The notes below the pieces were generated by a model, which had not been told where the DNA came from, searched no databases, and saw nothing but the letters and a program-made list of their open reading frames with translations. Shown here piece by piece: positions 7,582-16,332 of a DNA stretch of 64,000 bases. A program made the position numbers and the translations under genes. Positions within the stretch are counted from its first letter, which is position 1, and the number at the start of each line of letters is the position of its first letter. The DNA comes from Ancylobacter amanitiformis (GTDB taxonomy: Bacteria; Pseudomonadota; Alphaproteobacteria; Rhizobiales; Xanthobacteraceae), in the NCBI RefSeq assembly GCF_030814815.1, contig NZ_JAUSVR010000014.1, positions 1 to 64,000 of the forward strand. The letters are read 5' to 3'.

Positions 7582-8937
7582 ATGCTCCAAAGATTGAGCG
7601 ACCAAGTCGAAGGCGCCTACACTTACGACGCTCTAAAGGCCGCGTACGATCGCAACGGCCCGCTTTCTGTCAACTTCCGCGAGATGACCGGCCTAGGATC
7701 TGGCGTTGATCGGCTGACGCACCTGTTCCACACCTATCCTGCGAAGCTCCTCCCAGCTATCCCATCCTACTTCCTGTCCTGCGGGCGCTTCGCGACTACC
7801 GGCAGCCGTCTGCTTGATCCATTTTGTGGTAGCGGCACTGTTCTGGTTGAAGGATTGGCCACCGGGTGTGAGGTGATCGGATGCGACGTCAATCCACTCG
7901 CACGACTGATCACTGCGGCCAAGACGACAGCGGTACCTGCCGCCGCGCTCAATGCCGCTTTTGAGCGATTGCTGGCCCGCCGGCCGCGGTTTGGTTTCGG
8001 CCCCCCAACCGGATCGGTACGCATGGAGCGTTGGTTCGCCCTGCCGGTAGCCAAAGAGCTCGATCGATTTGCCGCGGCGCTCGGCGCCATGCCCGACTGC
8101 ACCGAGAAGACCTTTCTTCAAGCCTGCTTTTCCGCTGTTGTCCGCCGGGTCTGTTTAGCTGATCCGGCGATCTCCGTCCCAGTAAAACTCAATCCCGAGC
8201 GCGCGTCGCTTACGTCCGCCCAAAGGGACGATCGACGTCGCTGGTTAGCAGAACGACACAACGCCGACGTTGAAGCGATTTTCCATCAGATCGTCGCGGC
8301 GAACGTGCTCCGGATGGGCCGGTTGGAGGCAGTGGCCGGGTCGACCGCAAAGAGCCTTATACTGGACAACGTACGTTCCCTGGATAGCAGCCTTCGAGCC
8401 GACCTCGTCATTACCTCGCCCCCGTATGGCAGCGCGCAGAAATATGTGCGATCGAGCAGCCTGTCTCTGATCTGGCTCGGACTCGCGCCCGACGGGCTTC
8501 GGGCGATCGAAAAATTGACGATCGGCAGAGAGCATTTCCTCAAAAACGAGGTCGCAAGTGGCCTCCCTGAAGAATCATTGACTTTTGCAGCCGATGCGCT
8601 CGAGCGCATCGGCAAAAAGAACGCGACGAGACGGCACATCGCTGCCCAGTTTTTAATCGAAATGCAGAGCGCCCTCGTTGATATCGAAGCCGCAATCCGA
8701 CCGGGAGGAGTTCTGATCCTCGTGGTGGGCGACAACATCGTGTGTGGCGAACGCTTTGCAACAACGCGCTACCTCGCGGCGATCTGTACGGAACTCGGCT
8801 TTGAAATTGAGCTTGAACTCGTCGATAGCATCCGCTCGCGCGGGCTGATCACACGGCGCAACCGTTCTGTCGGCTATATCGCCGAGGAAACAATTTTGGT
8901 TTTACGAAAACCGGCGAGCGGCGGCAATGGACGTTGA
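7582..8937 (+). CDS. DNA methyltransferase-like protein, first gene of candidate defence operon
   Basis: The 451-residue protein has SAM-binding motif I LLDPFCGSGTVLVEGL (about 77-92) and catalytic motif IV TSPPYGSAQKY (about 277). SPPY suggests an N4-cytosine or N6-adenine amino-methylase. An upstream HTYPAKLLPAIPSYF segment is typical of this methylase class. No restriction endonuclease domain is seen in it or its partners, so the methylase may mark self DNA or modify another substrate. The ATG at 7582 is preceded only by a weak GCGAG site. The gene overlaps the next by 11 bases, showing a tight operon with the phosphoribosyltransferase-like gene and the ATPase gene. Confidence 0.82.
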   Translation: MLQRLSDQVEGAYTYDALKAAYDRNGPLSVNFREMTGLGSGVDRLTHLFHTYPAKLLPAIPSYFLSCGRFATTGSRLLDPFCGSGTVLVEGLATGCEVIGCDVNPLARLITAAKTTAVPAAALNAAFERLLARRPRFGFGPPTGSVRMERWFALPVAKELDRFAAALGAMPDCTEKTFLQACFSAVVRRVCLADPAISVPVKLNPERASLTSAQRDDRRRWLAERHNADVEAIFHQIVAANVLRMGRLEAVAGSTAKSLILDNVRSLDSSLRADLVITSPPYGSAQKYVRSSSLSLIWLGLAPDGLRAIEKLTIGREHFLKNEVASGLPEESLTFAADALERIGKKNATRRHIAAQFLIEMQSALVDIEAAIRPGGVLILVVGDNIVCGERFATTRYLAAICTELGFEIELELVDSIRSRGLITRRNRSVGYIAEETILVLRKPASGGNGR

Positions 8938-9853
8938 AGCGCAGTTGCTTCTGAAGATCCGGCGATTGAGCGAGGCGGTTTGGGACAACCGCGCAACCGG
9001 TCGCGATGTTGACGCCTGGTTGAAGATTTTTACGAGCAATAGCGCAAACGAGACCACCGATCGAGTTGCGATGTTGAACCTGTTGAGCAATTTCACTTAT
9101 TTCGGAGTGCACGAAGTTCGAGAGCTTCTGGCCTCACTTTATCACGAGCTTTACCGTCAGCCACTCATACAGCGTATCCGGCAAAGTCTTGTCGACCCAC
9201 TCGACATTGACGCCATCGAGGATTCCTACGCAGCGCATCTAAAGCGCACGCGTTTTTTGGGTGTTGGAAACCCTTCCGAAAGTGGCCCACACCTGCTTTA
9301 TTATCTACGACAAGAGGCTGATCTCCCATCCGACCTGTTTATCAATCACTTCGAGCTGCCTGGTTTCGCGGGCGTAGCGGGAGACGTTGATCATTACGTG
9401 TTTATCGATGACCTCTGCGGCACTGGCTGCCAAGCCTGCGATTATTCCTCAACAGTCGTCGACACATTACGACGAGCTGCGCCAAAGGCCCAAGTCAGCT
9501 ACTTTGCTCTAATCGCCACGACTGATGGCTTAAGACATGTTTTGGCTGAGGGCAGGTACACGACTGTCGCCTGCGTCATGGAGCTGGGCGACGACTTCAG
9601 ATGCTTCTCCGAGAGATCGCGCTTCTGGACCGGCGACGGCGCCTCTGACCTCAAGGCAAGAGCGAAAGATATCTGCCTGCGTCATGGACGGATCCTTTAT
9701 CCTCCACATCCGCTCGGCTTTGGCGAAGCCGAACTTGCAGTCGGATTTAGCCACAACACCCCAGACGATAGCCTTCCGATTTTCTGGAAACGCCAGAGCG
9801 CCGTACTCCCCAATTTCCGACCGTTATTCCGTCGCTACGGGAAGCTGGCCTGA
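8927..9853 (+). CDS. Phosphoribosyltransferase-like protein (PRTase-CE type)
   Basis: In this 308-residue protein, HYVFIDDLCGTGCQA (about 156-170) resembles the PRPP-binding loop of phosphoribosyltransferases (hydrophobic strand, DD, then TG). The N-terminal 140 residues are helical and match no domain I know. I recall a family called PRTase-CE in predicted prokaryotic conflict systems next to ORC/CDC6-like ATPases, and this arrangement fits, though I cannot verify the match. Such a domain could make a nucleotide signal or attack nucleotides; that is inference. It overlaps the methylase gene by 11 bases and the ATPase start codon by one base. Confidence 0.6.
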   Translation: MDVEAQLLLKIRRLSEAVWDNRATGRDVDAWLKIFTSNSANETTDRVAMLNLLSNFTYFGVHEVRELLASLYHELYRQPLIQRIRQSLVDPLDIDAIEDSYAAHLKRTRFLGVGNPSESGPHLLYYLRQEADLPSDLFINHFELPGFAGVAGDVDHYVFIDDLCGTGCQACDYSSTVVDTLRRAAPKAQVSYFALIATTDGLRHVLAEGRYTTVACVMELGDDFRCFSERSRFWTGDGASDLKARAKDICLRHGRILYPPHPLGFGEAELAVGFSHNTPDDSLPIFWKRQSAVLPNFRPLFRRYGKLA

Positions 9854-11904
9854 TGCGTAACGAAAATCCCTTCGGCATTACTAAGGCGGTCTATCTGACC
9901 TCCGAAGAGATTGACCGACTTTGGGTCGAGTCGATCGCTCCGACCAAAGGCACCGCTAAAGGAAAAGACGCTCTGTTCCAGCCGACGTCAGCAATGCCGG
10001 TCCTGATTGTTGGCGGCAAGGGAAGTGGTAAGACGCATCTCATGCGCTACTATTCGTACCCCCTGCAGGCTCTTCGACACGCGGAAGCGGGCCTGAGCGC
10101 TCTAGACGGCATTCGGCGCGACCGCTATCTCGGCATCTACGTTCTTCTCGGCGCAATGAACGCACAGCGGTTTACCGGCCGGGGTCAACCGCAGGAACGC
10201 TGGCAGACGCTGTTTGAATACACCATGGAGCTTTGGCTGGCACGTGAGCTTCTGAGCTTAATCGCAGGACTAGCTGATCCATCGGGCGAAATGGCCGGCG
10301 CCGCAGATGCGATCAGCGGCGATCTCTGGGAACTAATCGACGAGCGGCCTCCTGCGCGATTTCGGACACTGGCGGACGTGCTATTGTGGTTGAAAGATGA
10401 GCAAAGGGCACTCGATATCGATATGAATAATGTCGTGTTCAACGGCGTTTTCAGCTCACGCATTAAGGTCACCCGAGGCCGTCTTATATTCGGGATTCCT
10501 AAAGTTATCGCACGACGTTGTCCATCCTTTAGCGAAGTACGATTCTCTTATCAGCTCGACGAGCTCGAAATGCTTGAGGAAGAGCAACAAGTCTATGTGC
10601 AGACATTGATCCGCGAGCGTGAGCATCCTTGTACTTTTCGGATCGGCGCGCGCACCTACGGTATCCGTACTTTCAAGACGCTGGCCGCTGATGAGGAGAA
10701 CCGCGAGGGTTCTGAGTTTGACAAGGTTCCCCTCGATTCTCGCCTGCGCGAGGTTTGGAAGCGGTTTGCCTATAAGCTCGTCAAGCGAAGGCTGTCGTCG
10801 GACGCCGGTGCAAACGAGCTTTCCGACCAAGCGATCCGGGACCTTTTTGAGGACCACTGCTGGACGGCGCGAGACGGCGCATTGCACCGACGGCTAGGAT
10901 CGCGTCAGCTGGGCACGGGACCACATTTCGAAAAGCTGCTAGATCGATTGATGGACGGACTGAGGACCGGCGCTTCTCCGGGCATTGCAGACGAGAAGCA
11001 AGCAAAAGCGGTCATGGCAAAGCTGGCGGTCGATGGCGAGCCGCTTTTGGAAAAGCTCAACATCATGCTGCTGTATCAGCGCTGGTTCAGGCAGGAGGAC
11101 CTGCCTGCGGCCGCCCGTTCGATCGCCGCATCGTGTCGCGCCTTCCTCGACGATGCAGGCACAGTTCCAGAATACGCACGGCAATTGCAGCATTATCAAT
11201 CGGATCTCATCGCTCAATTGTTCAGAGAGGCTTCGCTGCCGGTGCCCTATCTCGGCTTCGACGACTTCGTCGCAATGTCAAACGGCCTTCCCCGGTCTCT
11301 GATGACTATCCTAAAGGACATTTATACCTGGGCGCTGTATGACGGTTCGGATGAAGAAATTACAAAGCTAACCGACAAGGATCAGATCCGAGGCGTATCT
11401 GAAGCCTCGGACTGGTTCTTTGAGGAAATGCGCAAACCAGGCGCGCACGGTTTAGCGCTCCGCATAGCGATCGAGCGCATCGCGCGTCTCTTTGAGATCA
11501 ACCGGTACGCGGACAAGCCGGTCGAGGTATCGATGATGGCGTTCTCTGTTCCAGAATCGAGTGTCTCGGAGACGACCGCCCATCGGCTGAGGATGGCGGA
11601 AGAGCGCTCGTTTCTGATCCGTCTGCCGGATTTCGAGAAAGACCGTAACGGTGGTGAGCGTCGACCAAAGTTCCAGCTAAATGGCATGCTGGCCCCGCGC
11701 TTCGGCTTACCAATCGCCCGTCGCGGTGTAGCGCGCTTCGACGCCGCTACGGTCGACCTCATATTCGCGCCGGAAAACGAGGAGGCCTTTAAGGAATTTG
11801 CACGTGGGTTCGCGAACAAGATGACCGCCCCCCATTTCGGTCGCAGCCGTAGACGCAAGCAGGACGTCAGATTAAACCTCAATCAGCCAACACTATTTGA
11901 TTAA
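9853..11904 (+). CDS. Large P-loop ATPase (ORC/CDC6-like) of the candidate defence operon
   Basis: This protein has 683 residues. After a 50-residue N-terminus comes MPVLIVGGKGSGKTHLMRYY, a clear Walker A (GGKGSGKT, 54-61). The rest is long and mostly helical without a motif I can name; a Walker B is not obvious. Size and Walker type resemble STAND or ORC/CDC6-like ATPases that act as sensors or switches in conflict systems. The ATG shares a base with the preceding TGA, so translation is coupled. The following gene starts four bases after the stop. No membrane segments or nuclease motifs are evident. Confidence 0.65.
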   Translation: MRNENPFGITKAVYLTSEEIDRLWVESIAPTKGTAKGKDALFQPTSAMPVLIVGGKGSGKTHLMRYYSYPLQALRHAEAGLSALDGIRRDRYLGIYVLLGAMNAQRFTGRGQPQERWQTLFEYTMELWLARELLSLIAGLADPSGEMAGAADAISGDLWELIDERPPARFRTLADVLLWLKDEQRALDIDMNNVVFNGVFSSRIKVTRGRLIFGIPKVIARRCPSFSEVRFSYQLDELEMLEEEQQVYVQTLIREREHPCTFRIGARTYGIRTFKTLAADEENREGSEFDKVPLDSRLREVWKRFAYKLVKRRLSSDAGANELSDQAIRDLFEDHCWTARDGALHRRLGSRQLGTGPHFEKLLDRLMDGLRTGASPGIADEKQAKAVMAKLAVDGEPLLEKLNIMLLYQRWFRQEDLPAAARSIAASCRAFLDDAGTVPEYARQLQHYQSDLIAQLFREASLPVPYLGFDDFVAMSNGLPRSLMTILKDIYTWALYDGSDEEITKLTDKDQIRGVSEASDWFFEEMRKPGAHGLALRIAIERIARLFEINRYADKPVEVSMMAFSVPESSVSETTAHRLRMAEERSFLIRLPDFEKDRNGGERRPKFQLNGMLAPRFGLPIARRGVARFDAATVDLIFAPENEEAFKEFARGFANKMTAPHFGRSRRRKQDVRLNLNQPTLFD

Positions 11905-11908
11905 AAAC

Positions 11909-12907
11909 ATGATTTGCTATGATTATTTTTATAAATATCGTCTCGACCCAGGCGGGAGATGGCCTGGGCATTGGGATTTGTTTATTTCGTCGTGGGACAA
12001 CTCCAGTCGCGTTCGCTTTGTCTATGACAACATAAGCGCCGAACGAAAGGATTGGTTGATTCACCCTCAGTACCGATTAGGTGACGAGAGTCTCCCAGAA
12101 GGCGGGATCGTGCTTGCCACCTCGGAGGACGACGCCATTGTGAGATACCTCGACGGCCTTGAGGCTGATGGCATATCGCTCGCCAGGATATCACTGTGCG
12201 TCGACATTACAGGCATGATCCGTCCTCACCTGATGTTCTTGACTAAAATGCTTCGGACCCGGGGCGTGAGGCGTTTCGACGTCATTTATGCGGAGCCGAT
12301 CTCATACGCCGACCGAGAAAACACGCGGTTCAATGATGGCGACGTACTTCAGACGCGCGAAGTGATTGGCTTTCAGGGTCTCAACACTAGTAGCGAAACA
12401 CGAGAAGTATTAGTTGTCGCCCCTGGCTTCGACGATTTCTCGCTGAAAGAGGTCATGAGCGACAAGGAGGGCGCCACGCTCGTGGAAATTTTCGGCCTGC
12501 CGTCATTGCAGGCTGACATGTACCAGCTGAATGTTCTGAAAGCGCACTCTAACGCCCCGCGGCGGGGAAGGGGGCTGCACTCGCGGCGCTTCGCATCGGC
12601 TTCGGATCCCTTCGCCGTTGCGAGCGAGCTAAGCCGGGTACGCGAACAGTTAGAACTAGAAATGGCGAACCGCTTTTATTTCTCTCCATTGTCGACCAAG
12701 GCTCAGGCGCTCGGCTTTGCTCTTTTTTACATGGCAGAATGTGAGAACACGCCAGCCAGCATTATTTATCCTTATACCGCATCCTATGCACCCGGCACTG
12801 GAAGCGGTGTGTCGGGAGCCTGGAGATATGTAATCGATTTCGAACTGCTCGATCGACTCGTCTCGCGGGCGTCTGATCCTCAGGCCCATCCGCGGCTCTC
12901 AACCTAA
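11909..12907 (+). CDS. Unknown protein, last gene of candidate defence operon
   Basis: The 332-residue protein is counted from the ATG at 11909, four bases after the ATPase stop; a TTG at 11897 would overlap it. I recognise no family. Visible features are an aromatic N-terminus (YDYFYKYRL, HWDLFISSWDNSSRVRF), a WLIHPQYRL segment, and ISLCVDITGMIRPH (95-107), which looks like a Rossmann-type strand and loop. Its place after the ATPase makes it a candidate effector or sensor. It converges on the membrane-protein gene and their ends overlap by nine bases. Confidence 0.6.
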   Translation: MICYDYFYKYRLDPGGRWPGHWDLFISSWDNSSRVRFVYDNISAERKDWLIHPQYRLGDESLPEGGIVLATSEDDAIVRYLDGLEADGISLARISLCVDITGMIRPHLMFLTKMLRTRGVRRFDVIYAEPISYADRENTRFNDGDVLQTREVIGFQGLNTSSETREVLVVAPGFDDFSLKEVMSDKEGATLVEIFGLPSLQADMYQLNVLKAHSNAPRRGRGLHSRRFASASDPFAVASELSRVREQLELEMANRFYFSPLSTKAQALGFALFYMAECENTPASIIYPYTASYAPGTGSGVSGAWRYVIDFELLDRLVSRASDPQAHPRLST

Positions 12908-13906
12908 CGCTTCGGTCTGTGCAGCGTCAGGCCGCTCGGCGTCCGCCGCTGTTGCCTGTACTTCGGTGCTGCCCGCTTGGCCGATTGCAGCGAGCGCTGG
13001 CCCGACAATTCCCTCACCATAGTCTCGAACGAGCCTACGAACGATAAGTATCGCCTTTGCCTGCGCCGGTAGAGCAAGGTCCTGAAGTTCGGCGACATCG
13101 GCAAGTTCCGTCAGCCCGGGCCCGGCAAGCCGCCAGCATGCTTCCGGAAGCGACGCAACGATCAGAGCATCGTCGGCCCGCGCTACGGAGCTCAGGAGCT
13201 CAAGATCGAGCGGCGGCAGTCCTGTGATTGTCGCGCCGAGCGAAGAGATCGCAGTTTCGAGCACACTTTTGCCCACCACATTCAGCAGGATCAACCCAAG
13301 CACATTGCACTTGGCTTCATCGCTCATGCCGGGCGCTTCGCCAAGCTGCCGGACTTCGTCTCCAATCTCCGCCTTTTCGGCGTCAGAGACGTTCTGCATT
13401 AGGTTGAAACACAGAAGCGGCAACGCTTCCTTGGCCCTTTCAAATACGACACCCTTCATAAGCCGCGATACATCAAGCGCGCGCGGCGCCGCGCGTTCCC
13501 TGTCATAACGCCGATCGAGAGCCTGCAGGAAAGTTTCGAGGATCAGGTTGGGGCCGACAGAGATGTCCGACGACCCGACCCTCACGTTGAACAGCCCGGC
13601 CCGGAAGAACGCCATCGCACCTAGCCCGGCAACCATCACCCGATAGGCGTTGATCTGAGCTTGCTCCTGAGCCCCAAACGTAACGTCGAAAGTGTCGAGC
13701 AAGAGAAGTGCAAGCAACGCCGCGCCTGCATTGAGACCAACATAAGTCAAAGCGGCACGACTCTTCAACGTTGCGAACGGTTGATCTTTGTAGCGAGCGA
13801 TCAATTCGGTCGCACCGAACACGGCTCCGATCAATGCCACCAGCGCCCAAGGAGCTGCGGTTGCGAGCACCTCCCATCCCCACTCCAGCCCAGAGCACGT
13901 ACTCAT
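12899..13906 (-). CDS. Membrane protein of unknown function
   Basis: The 335-residue protein has three hydrophobic segments in the first 115 residues (WALVALIGAVFGATELIA; a GAALLALLLL segment; VMVAGLGAMAFFRAGLF), followed by a soluble helical domain of about 220 residues. I do not recognise the soluble domain. It lies 21 bases after the winged-helix gene on the same strand, so the two are probably co-transcribed. Its 3' end overlaps that of the defence operon by nine bases. A membrane-anchored effector or a sensor are both possible. Confidence 0.6.
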   Translation of the reverse strand: MSTCSGLEWGWEVLATAAPWALVALIGAVFGATELIARYKDQPFATLKSRAALTYVGLNAGAALLALLLLDTFDVTFGAQEQAQINAYRVMVAGLGAMAFFRAGLFNVRVGSSDISVGPNLILETFLQALDRRYDRERAAPRALDVSRLMKGVVFERAKEALPLLCFNLMQNVSDAEKAEIGDEVRQLGEAPGMSDEAKCNVLGLILLNVVGKSVLETAISSLGATITGLPPLDLELLSSVARADDALIVASLPEACWRLAGPGLTELADVAELQDLALPAQAKAILIVRRLVRDYGEGIVGPALAAIGQAGSTEVQATAADAERPDAAQTEALG

Positions 13907-13927
13907 CTAACATGACGCCAGTCAGCG

Positions 13928-14242
13928 TTACGCGATCGCCAGATACGCAAGCTCGTGCGCGCGCTGACCTGCGGGTGACAGAATGTATCGTACATTGCTG
14001 GGCGAAGGATCTCGTGGCACAATCAAGCCAAGATTCTCCAGAGCCCCTAGCGATTCAGCCACTTCCACGACATTCGCGCCGATCGCTTCTGCGATCTCCT
14101 TGGCCGCTGCACCGGCACCGTGCGCCTTCGACATTTCGGCCAGAATGCGTCCGGGCAGCGCCGACGCGCTCTGGCTAGGCTTGCCACGACGCGCGCTGTC
14201 GTAAAAGGCGCCAGACCCGGCAAACCTGAGCTCGTTCGGCAT
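13928..14242 (-). CDS. Small winged-helix DNA-binding protein
   Basis: The 104-residue protein has AAKEIAEAIGANVVEVAESLGALENLGLIVPRD, a winged-helix core like MarR/ArsR-type or phage regulators, followed by VRYILSPAGQRAHELA. The ATG at 14242 was chosen for the AAAGGAGA sequence upstream; a longer frame to 14284 has none. It precedes the membrane-protein gene and probably controls the pair or the convergent operon. Confidence 0.6.
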   Translation of the reverse strand: MPNELRFAGSGAFYDSARRGKPSQSASALPGRILAEMSKAHGAGAAAKEIAEAIGANVVEVAESLGALENLGLIVPRDPSPSNVRYILSPAGQRAHELAYLAIA

Positions 14243-14334
14243 CAATCGTCTCCTTTCAGAGGAAACCCACCGCGAGAGCGGCAATCATTGCACAATATGA
14301 TGAGCGTAGAGGCCTTCGCAAGCGAACGCACACG

Positions 14335-15276
14335 TCAACTCCCGCTGAGCTCGAGAGCCGAACGCAGATCGTCCCATTCTCGACGGGATAAGCCGGAATT
14401 CTGCGCATTCACGCTCTCACCAGCGATCATGCGTCGGATAGCAGCTAATGCGCTCGCAGAGAATGTGGCTGCATGCATCTGATGCTCCAAAAATGCGGCA
14501 TGAGTTAGAGGAACCCACTGACGCACGATATCGAGCATCAGCTCCGCATATGCTCTAATTTCATACTGGGCGTGAGAGTCTGCCCGAAGTCTCAAAAACC
14601 TCAAGAGATTGTGAAGGTCTGTCTTCCAGTACCACTGCGTGTAAGTGTTTAGGCTTAGCCCGATCCGTGCCAGCTCCCTGGTCAGGCCGAGGCGGCCGCC
14701 GTCAATTTGCTGGTCGGCAGTGCCATCGTTAAGCATCCACCCATAATGTTCGTATGAACGTACGGCGTCATTCCGTAACAGGTGCAAAACCTCCTGAGCC
14801 TCGTCGCCAGATAGCACCGCATCCCGACCTTGGCGGTTCGTAGAAGACTGCGCAGCGAGATGCTCAGGCGACGGAATATAGAACTCACCGTCAAGGACCG
14901 AATACCGAGCAGAATACTCGTTGATGCTGGCCGTCCGGTGGCGCACCCACTGGCGGGCGACAAAAATCGGGAGCTTCACATGGAGCTTGATCTCGCACAT
15001 CTCGAACGGTGTTGAATGCCAGTGCCGCATGAGATAGGCGATCAATGCGGCATCCTCACTGGTTTTTCGCGTGCCACGTCCATATGAGACGCGTGCCGCT
15101 TGAACCACGGAGCTGTCGTCGCCCATGTAGTCAACAACCCGCAGGAAGCCGTGATCGAGGACGGCTGTCGACTGGAATAGTAGCTCTTCCATTGCCGGAA
15201 CGGTCGGCCGCAGGGTCTGCGATGAGGTGGCCCGCGCGCGGTCGATGTCTTCTTGCTGTTTCGAGGTGATGGTCAT
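14335..15276 (-). CDS. thyX: Flavin-dependent thymidylate synthase
   Basis: ThyX makes dTMP from dUMP using FAD, NADPH and methylene-tetrahydrofolate. The 313-residue protein carries the diagnostic motif RHRTASINEYSARYS (112-126, RHRxxxxNExSxRYS) plus FARQW-like and QWYWKTDLHNLLRFLRLR segments. A strong GGAGGG lies just before the ATG. It is the last gene of a compact minus-strand operon with three small unknown genes. On an island it is not needed for housekeeping if the chromosome has its own synthase, so it may support element replication or resist nucleotide-depleting defences; that is inference. Confidence 0.93.
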   Translation of the reverse strand: MTITSKQQEDIDRARATSSQTLRPTVPAMEELLFQSTAVLDHGFLRVVDYMGDDSSVVQAARVSYGRGTRKTSEDAALIAYLMRHWHSTPFEMCEIKLHVKLPIFVARQWVRHRTASINEYSARYSVLDGEFYIPSPEHLAAQSSTNRQGRDAVLSGDEAQEVLHLLRNDAVRSYEHYGWMLNDGTADQQIDGGRLGLTRELARIGLSLNTYTQWYWKTDLHNLLRFLRLRADSHAQYEIRAYAELMLDIVRQWVPLTHAAFLEHQMHAATFSASALAAIRRMIAGESVNAQNSGLSRREWDDLRSALELSGS

Positions 15277-15289
15277 CCGCCCTCCGATA

Positions 15290-15538
15290 TCACGTCAATT
15301 GTGGCCGCTCGTGCTCGCGATGGCGCAGCCAACGCTCCAAGGGACGACTATACTTGTCGCGATAGTCGCGCCAGTCGTCAGTCGTTGCCACACGTCCGAT
15401 CCGAGCCGCACTTATCGGGCAGTCGACGGTGCCGCTAACCTCACTGCTCAAACATCTCGCCCCGGGGTTGAACGCCGTCGCATTGAATCTTGGCAATTGA
15501 ATCGAAGCCCTCCGGTGGCGCTGGCCAGGATCGCTCAT
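15290..15538 (-). CDS. Small hypothetical protein before thyX
   Basis: The 82-residue protein starts MSDPGQRHRRASIQLPRFN and ends in the charged segment DWRDYRDKYSRPLERWLRHR. I know no family. Its ATG overlaps the stop of the upstream 47-codon frame in an ATGA arrangement, and it ends 13 bases before thyX, so it behaves like a real operon member despite its size. Confidence 0.5.
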   Translation of the reverse strand: MSDPGQRHRRASIQLPRFNATAFNPGARCLSSEVSGTVDCPISAARIGRVATTDDWRDYRDKYSRPLERWLRHREHERPQLT

Positions 15539-15678
15539 GTGCGCTTAGTGCCCGAGGTGGCAGGGCGAAGAGGCAGAATGGGCTGACCTTCAGGAGGCGG
15601 CATAAGGTCGAAGGGCACGACAATCCCACCCATGATGATCGCACCGGCCAACGACCGTCCAATGAGTGCGCCTATCAT
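15535..15678 (-). CDS. 47-residue putative single-span membrane peptide
   Basis: This frame encodes MIGALIGRSLAGAIIMGGIV followed by VPFDLMPPPEGQPILPL and a short tail: one hydrophobic segment with a Gly-rich start and a Pro-rich tail. It starts 12 bases after the upstream gene's stop, and its TGA overlaps the next ATG (ATGA). These junctions argue that it is translated. The function is unknown. Confidence 0.5.
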   Translation of the reverse strand: MIGALIGRSLAGAIIMGGIVVPFDLMPPPEGQPILPLRPATSGTKRT

Positions 15679-15690
15679 CGGTTCGCGATC

Positions 15691-16332
15691 CTACTTCTTC
15701 AACTGCGCCAGTCGCAAAATATCATCGCGGATGCGCCGCAACTCTGGCCAAGGGAATTGCCGTCCTTCGGCACCACCGGCGCCTACCGCGATCAGCACGT
15801 CAAGCTTCGCTGAGAGCCCCCACAGAGAGGTGGCGTCTGCCGCAAATAGCCCCGCAGTCAGCCCTTCTTCATCAGCGGATGCTGCCGCCTCTTCCCGTCG
15901 GGCAACGGAGTAGCCAATGACGTTATCCGCGTCGTCCCAGCGCTGCTGATGGGCGCGCAGACTTGCGGCGACTTCGTCGCGCCGAACGCGAAGCGAAGGC
16001 AGACTGGCCGCAAGCTCGTCGAACTGCCGCAGAGAGGCGATCCGCACGGGCGACGGCAGTTCGACTGCAGCAAGAACCGCCTGCGGAAAGCCAATCATCC
16101 GCGCAAGTTCGGACTCGAGGCGCTGCTGCTTCCGGCACAGAGCGAGTGTGCGCCGATGCGCGGCGCGCCATGCTTTCCACGCGAGGACAGCGGCATCCGT
16201 TGCGCCATCATCCTGCGTCGCGGCCGGAGCCGAACTGTTGAAGGAAGTACCGCCAATCGTCATCAGGGCGGCAGAGAGAAGGTCCCTCCGGGATGGCCGG
16301 GACAGACTCGTGCTAATCTCAGAATCAGCCAT
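15691..16332 (-). CDS. Hypothetical protein with a twin-arginine-like N-terminus
   Basis: The 213-residue protein begins MADSEISTSLSRPSRRDLLS, then a short hydrophobic stretch with a possible AxA site near residue 36 (APAATQ). The mature part is helical and charged, with pairs such as HRRTLALCRKQQRLESELAR and PWPELRRIRDDILRLAQ. Similar proteins recur on alphaproteobacterial islands as far as I recall, without a known role. It heads the thyX operon and is divergent from the XRE-type gene, with a palindrome between. Confidence 0.55.
   Translation of the reverse strand: MADSEISTSLSRPSRRDLLSAALMTIGGTSFNSSAPAATQDDGATDAAVLAWKAWRAAHRRTLALCRKQQRLESELARMIGFPQAVLAAVELPSPVRIASLRQFDELAASLPSLRVRRDEVAASLRAHQQRWDDADNVIGYSVARREEAAASADEEGLTAGLFAADATSLWGLSAKLDVLIAVGAGGAEGRQFPWPELRRIRDDILRLAQLKK

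Noticed and set aside
7582-8937. Ordinary type II restriction-modification methylase
   Set aside because: No endonuclease gene is adjacent; the partners are PRTase-like and ATPase proteins.
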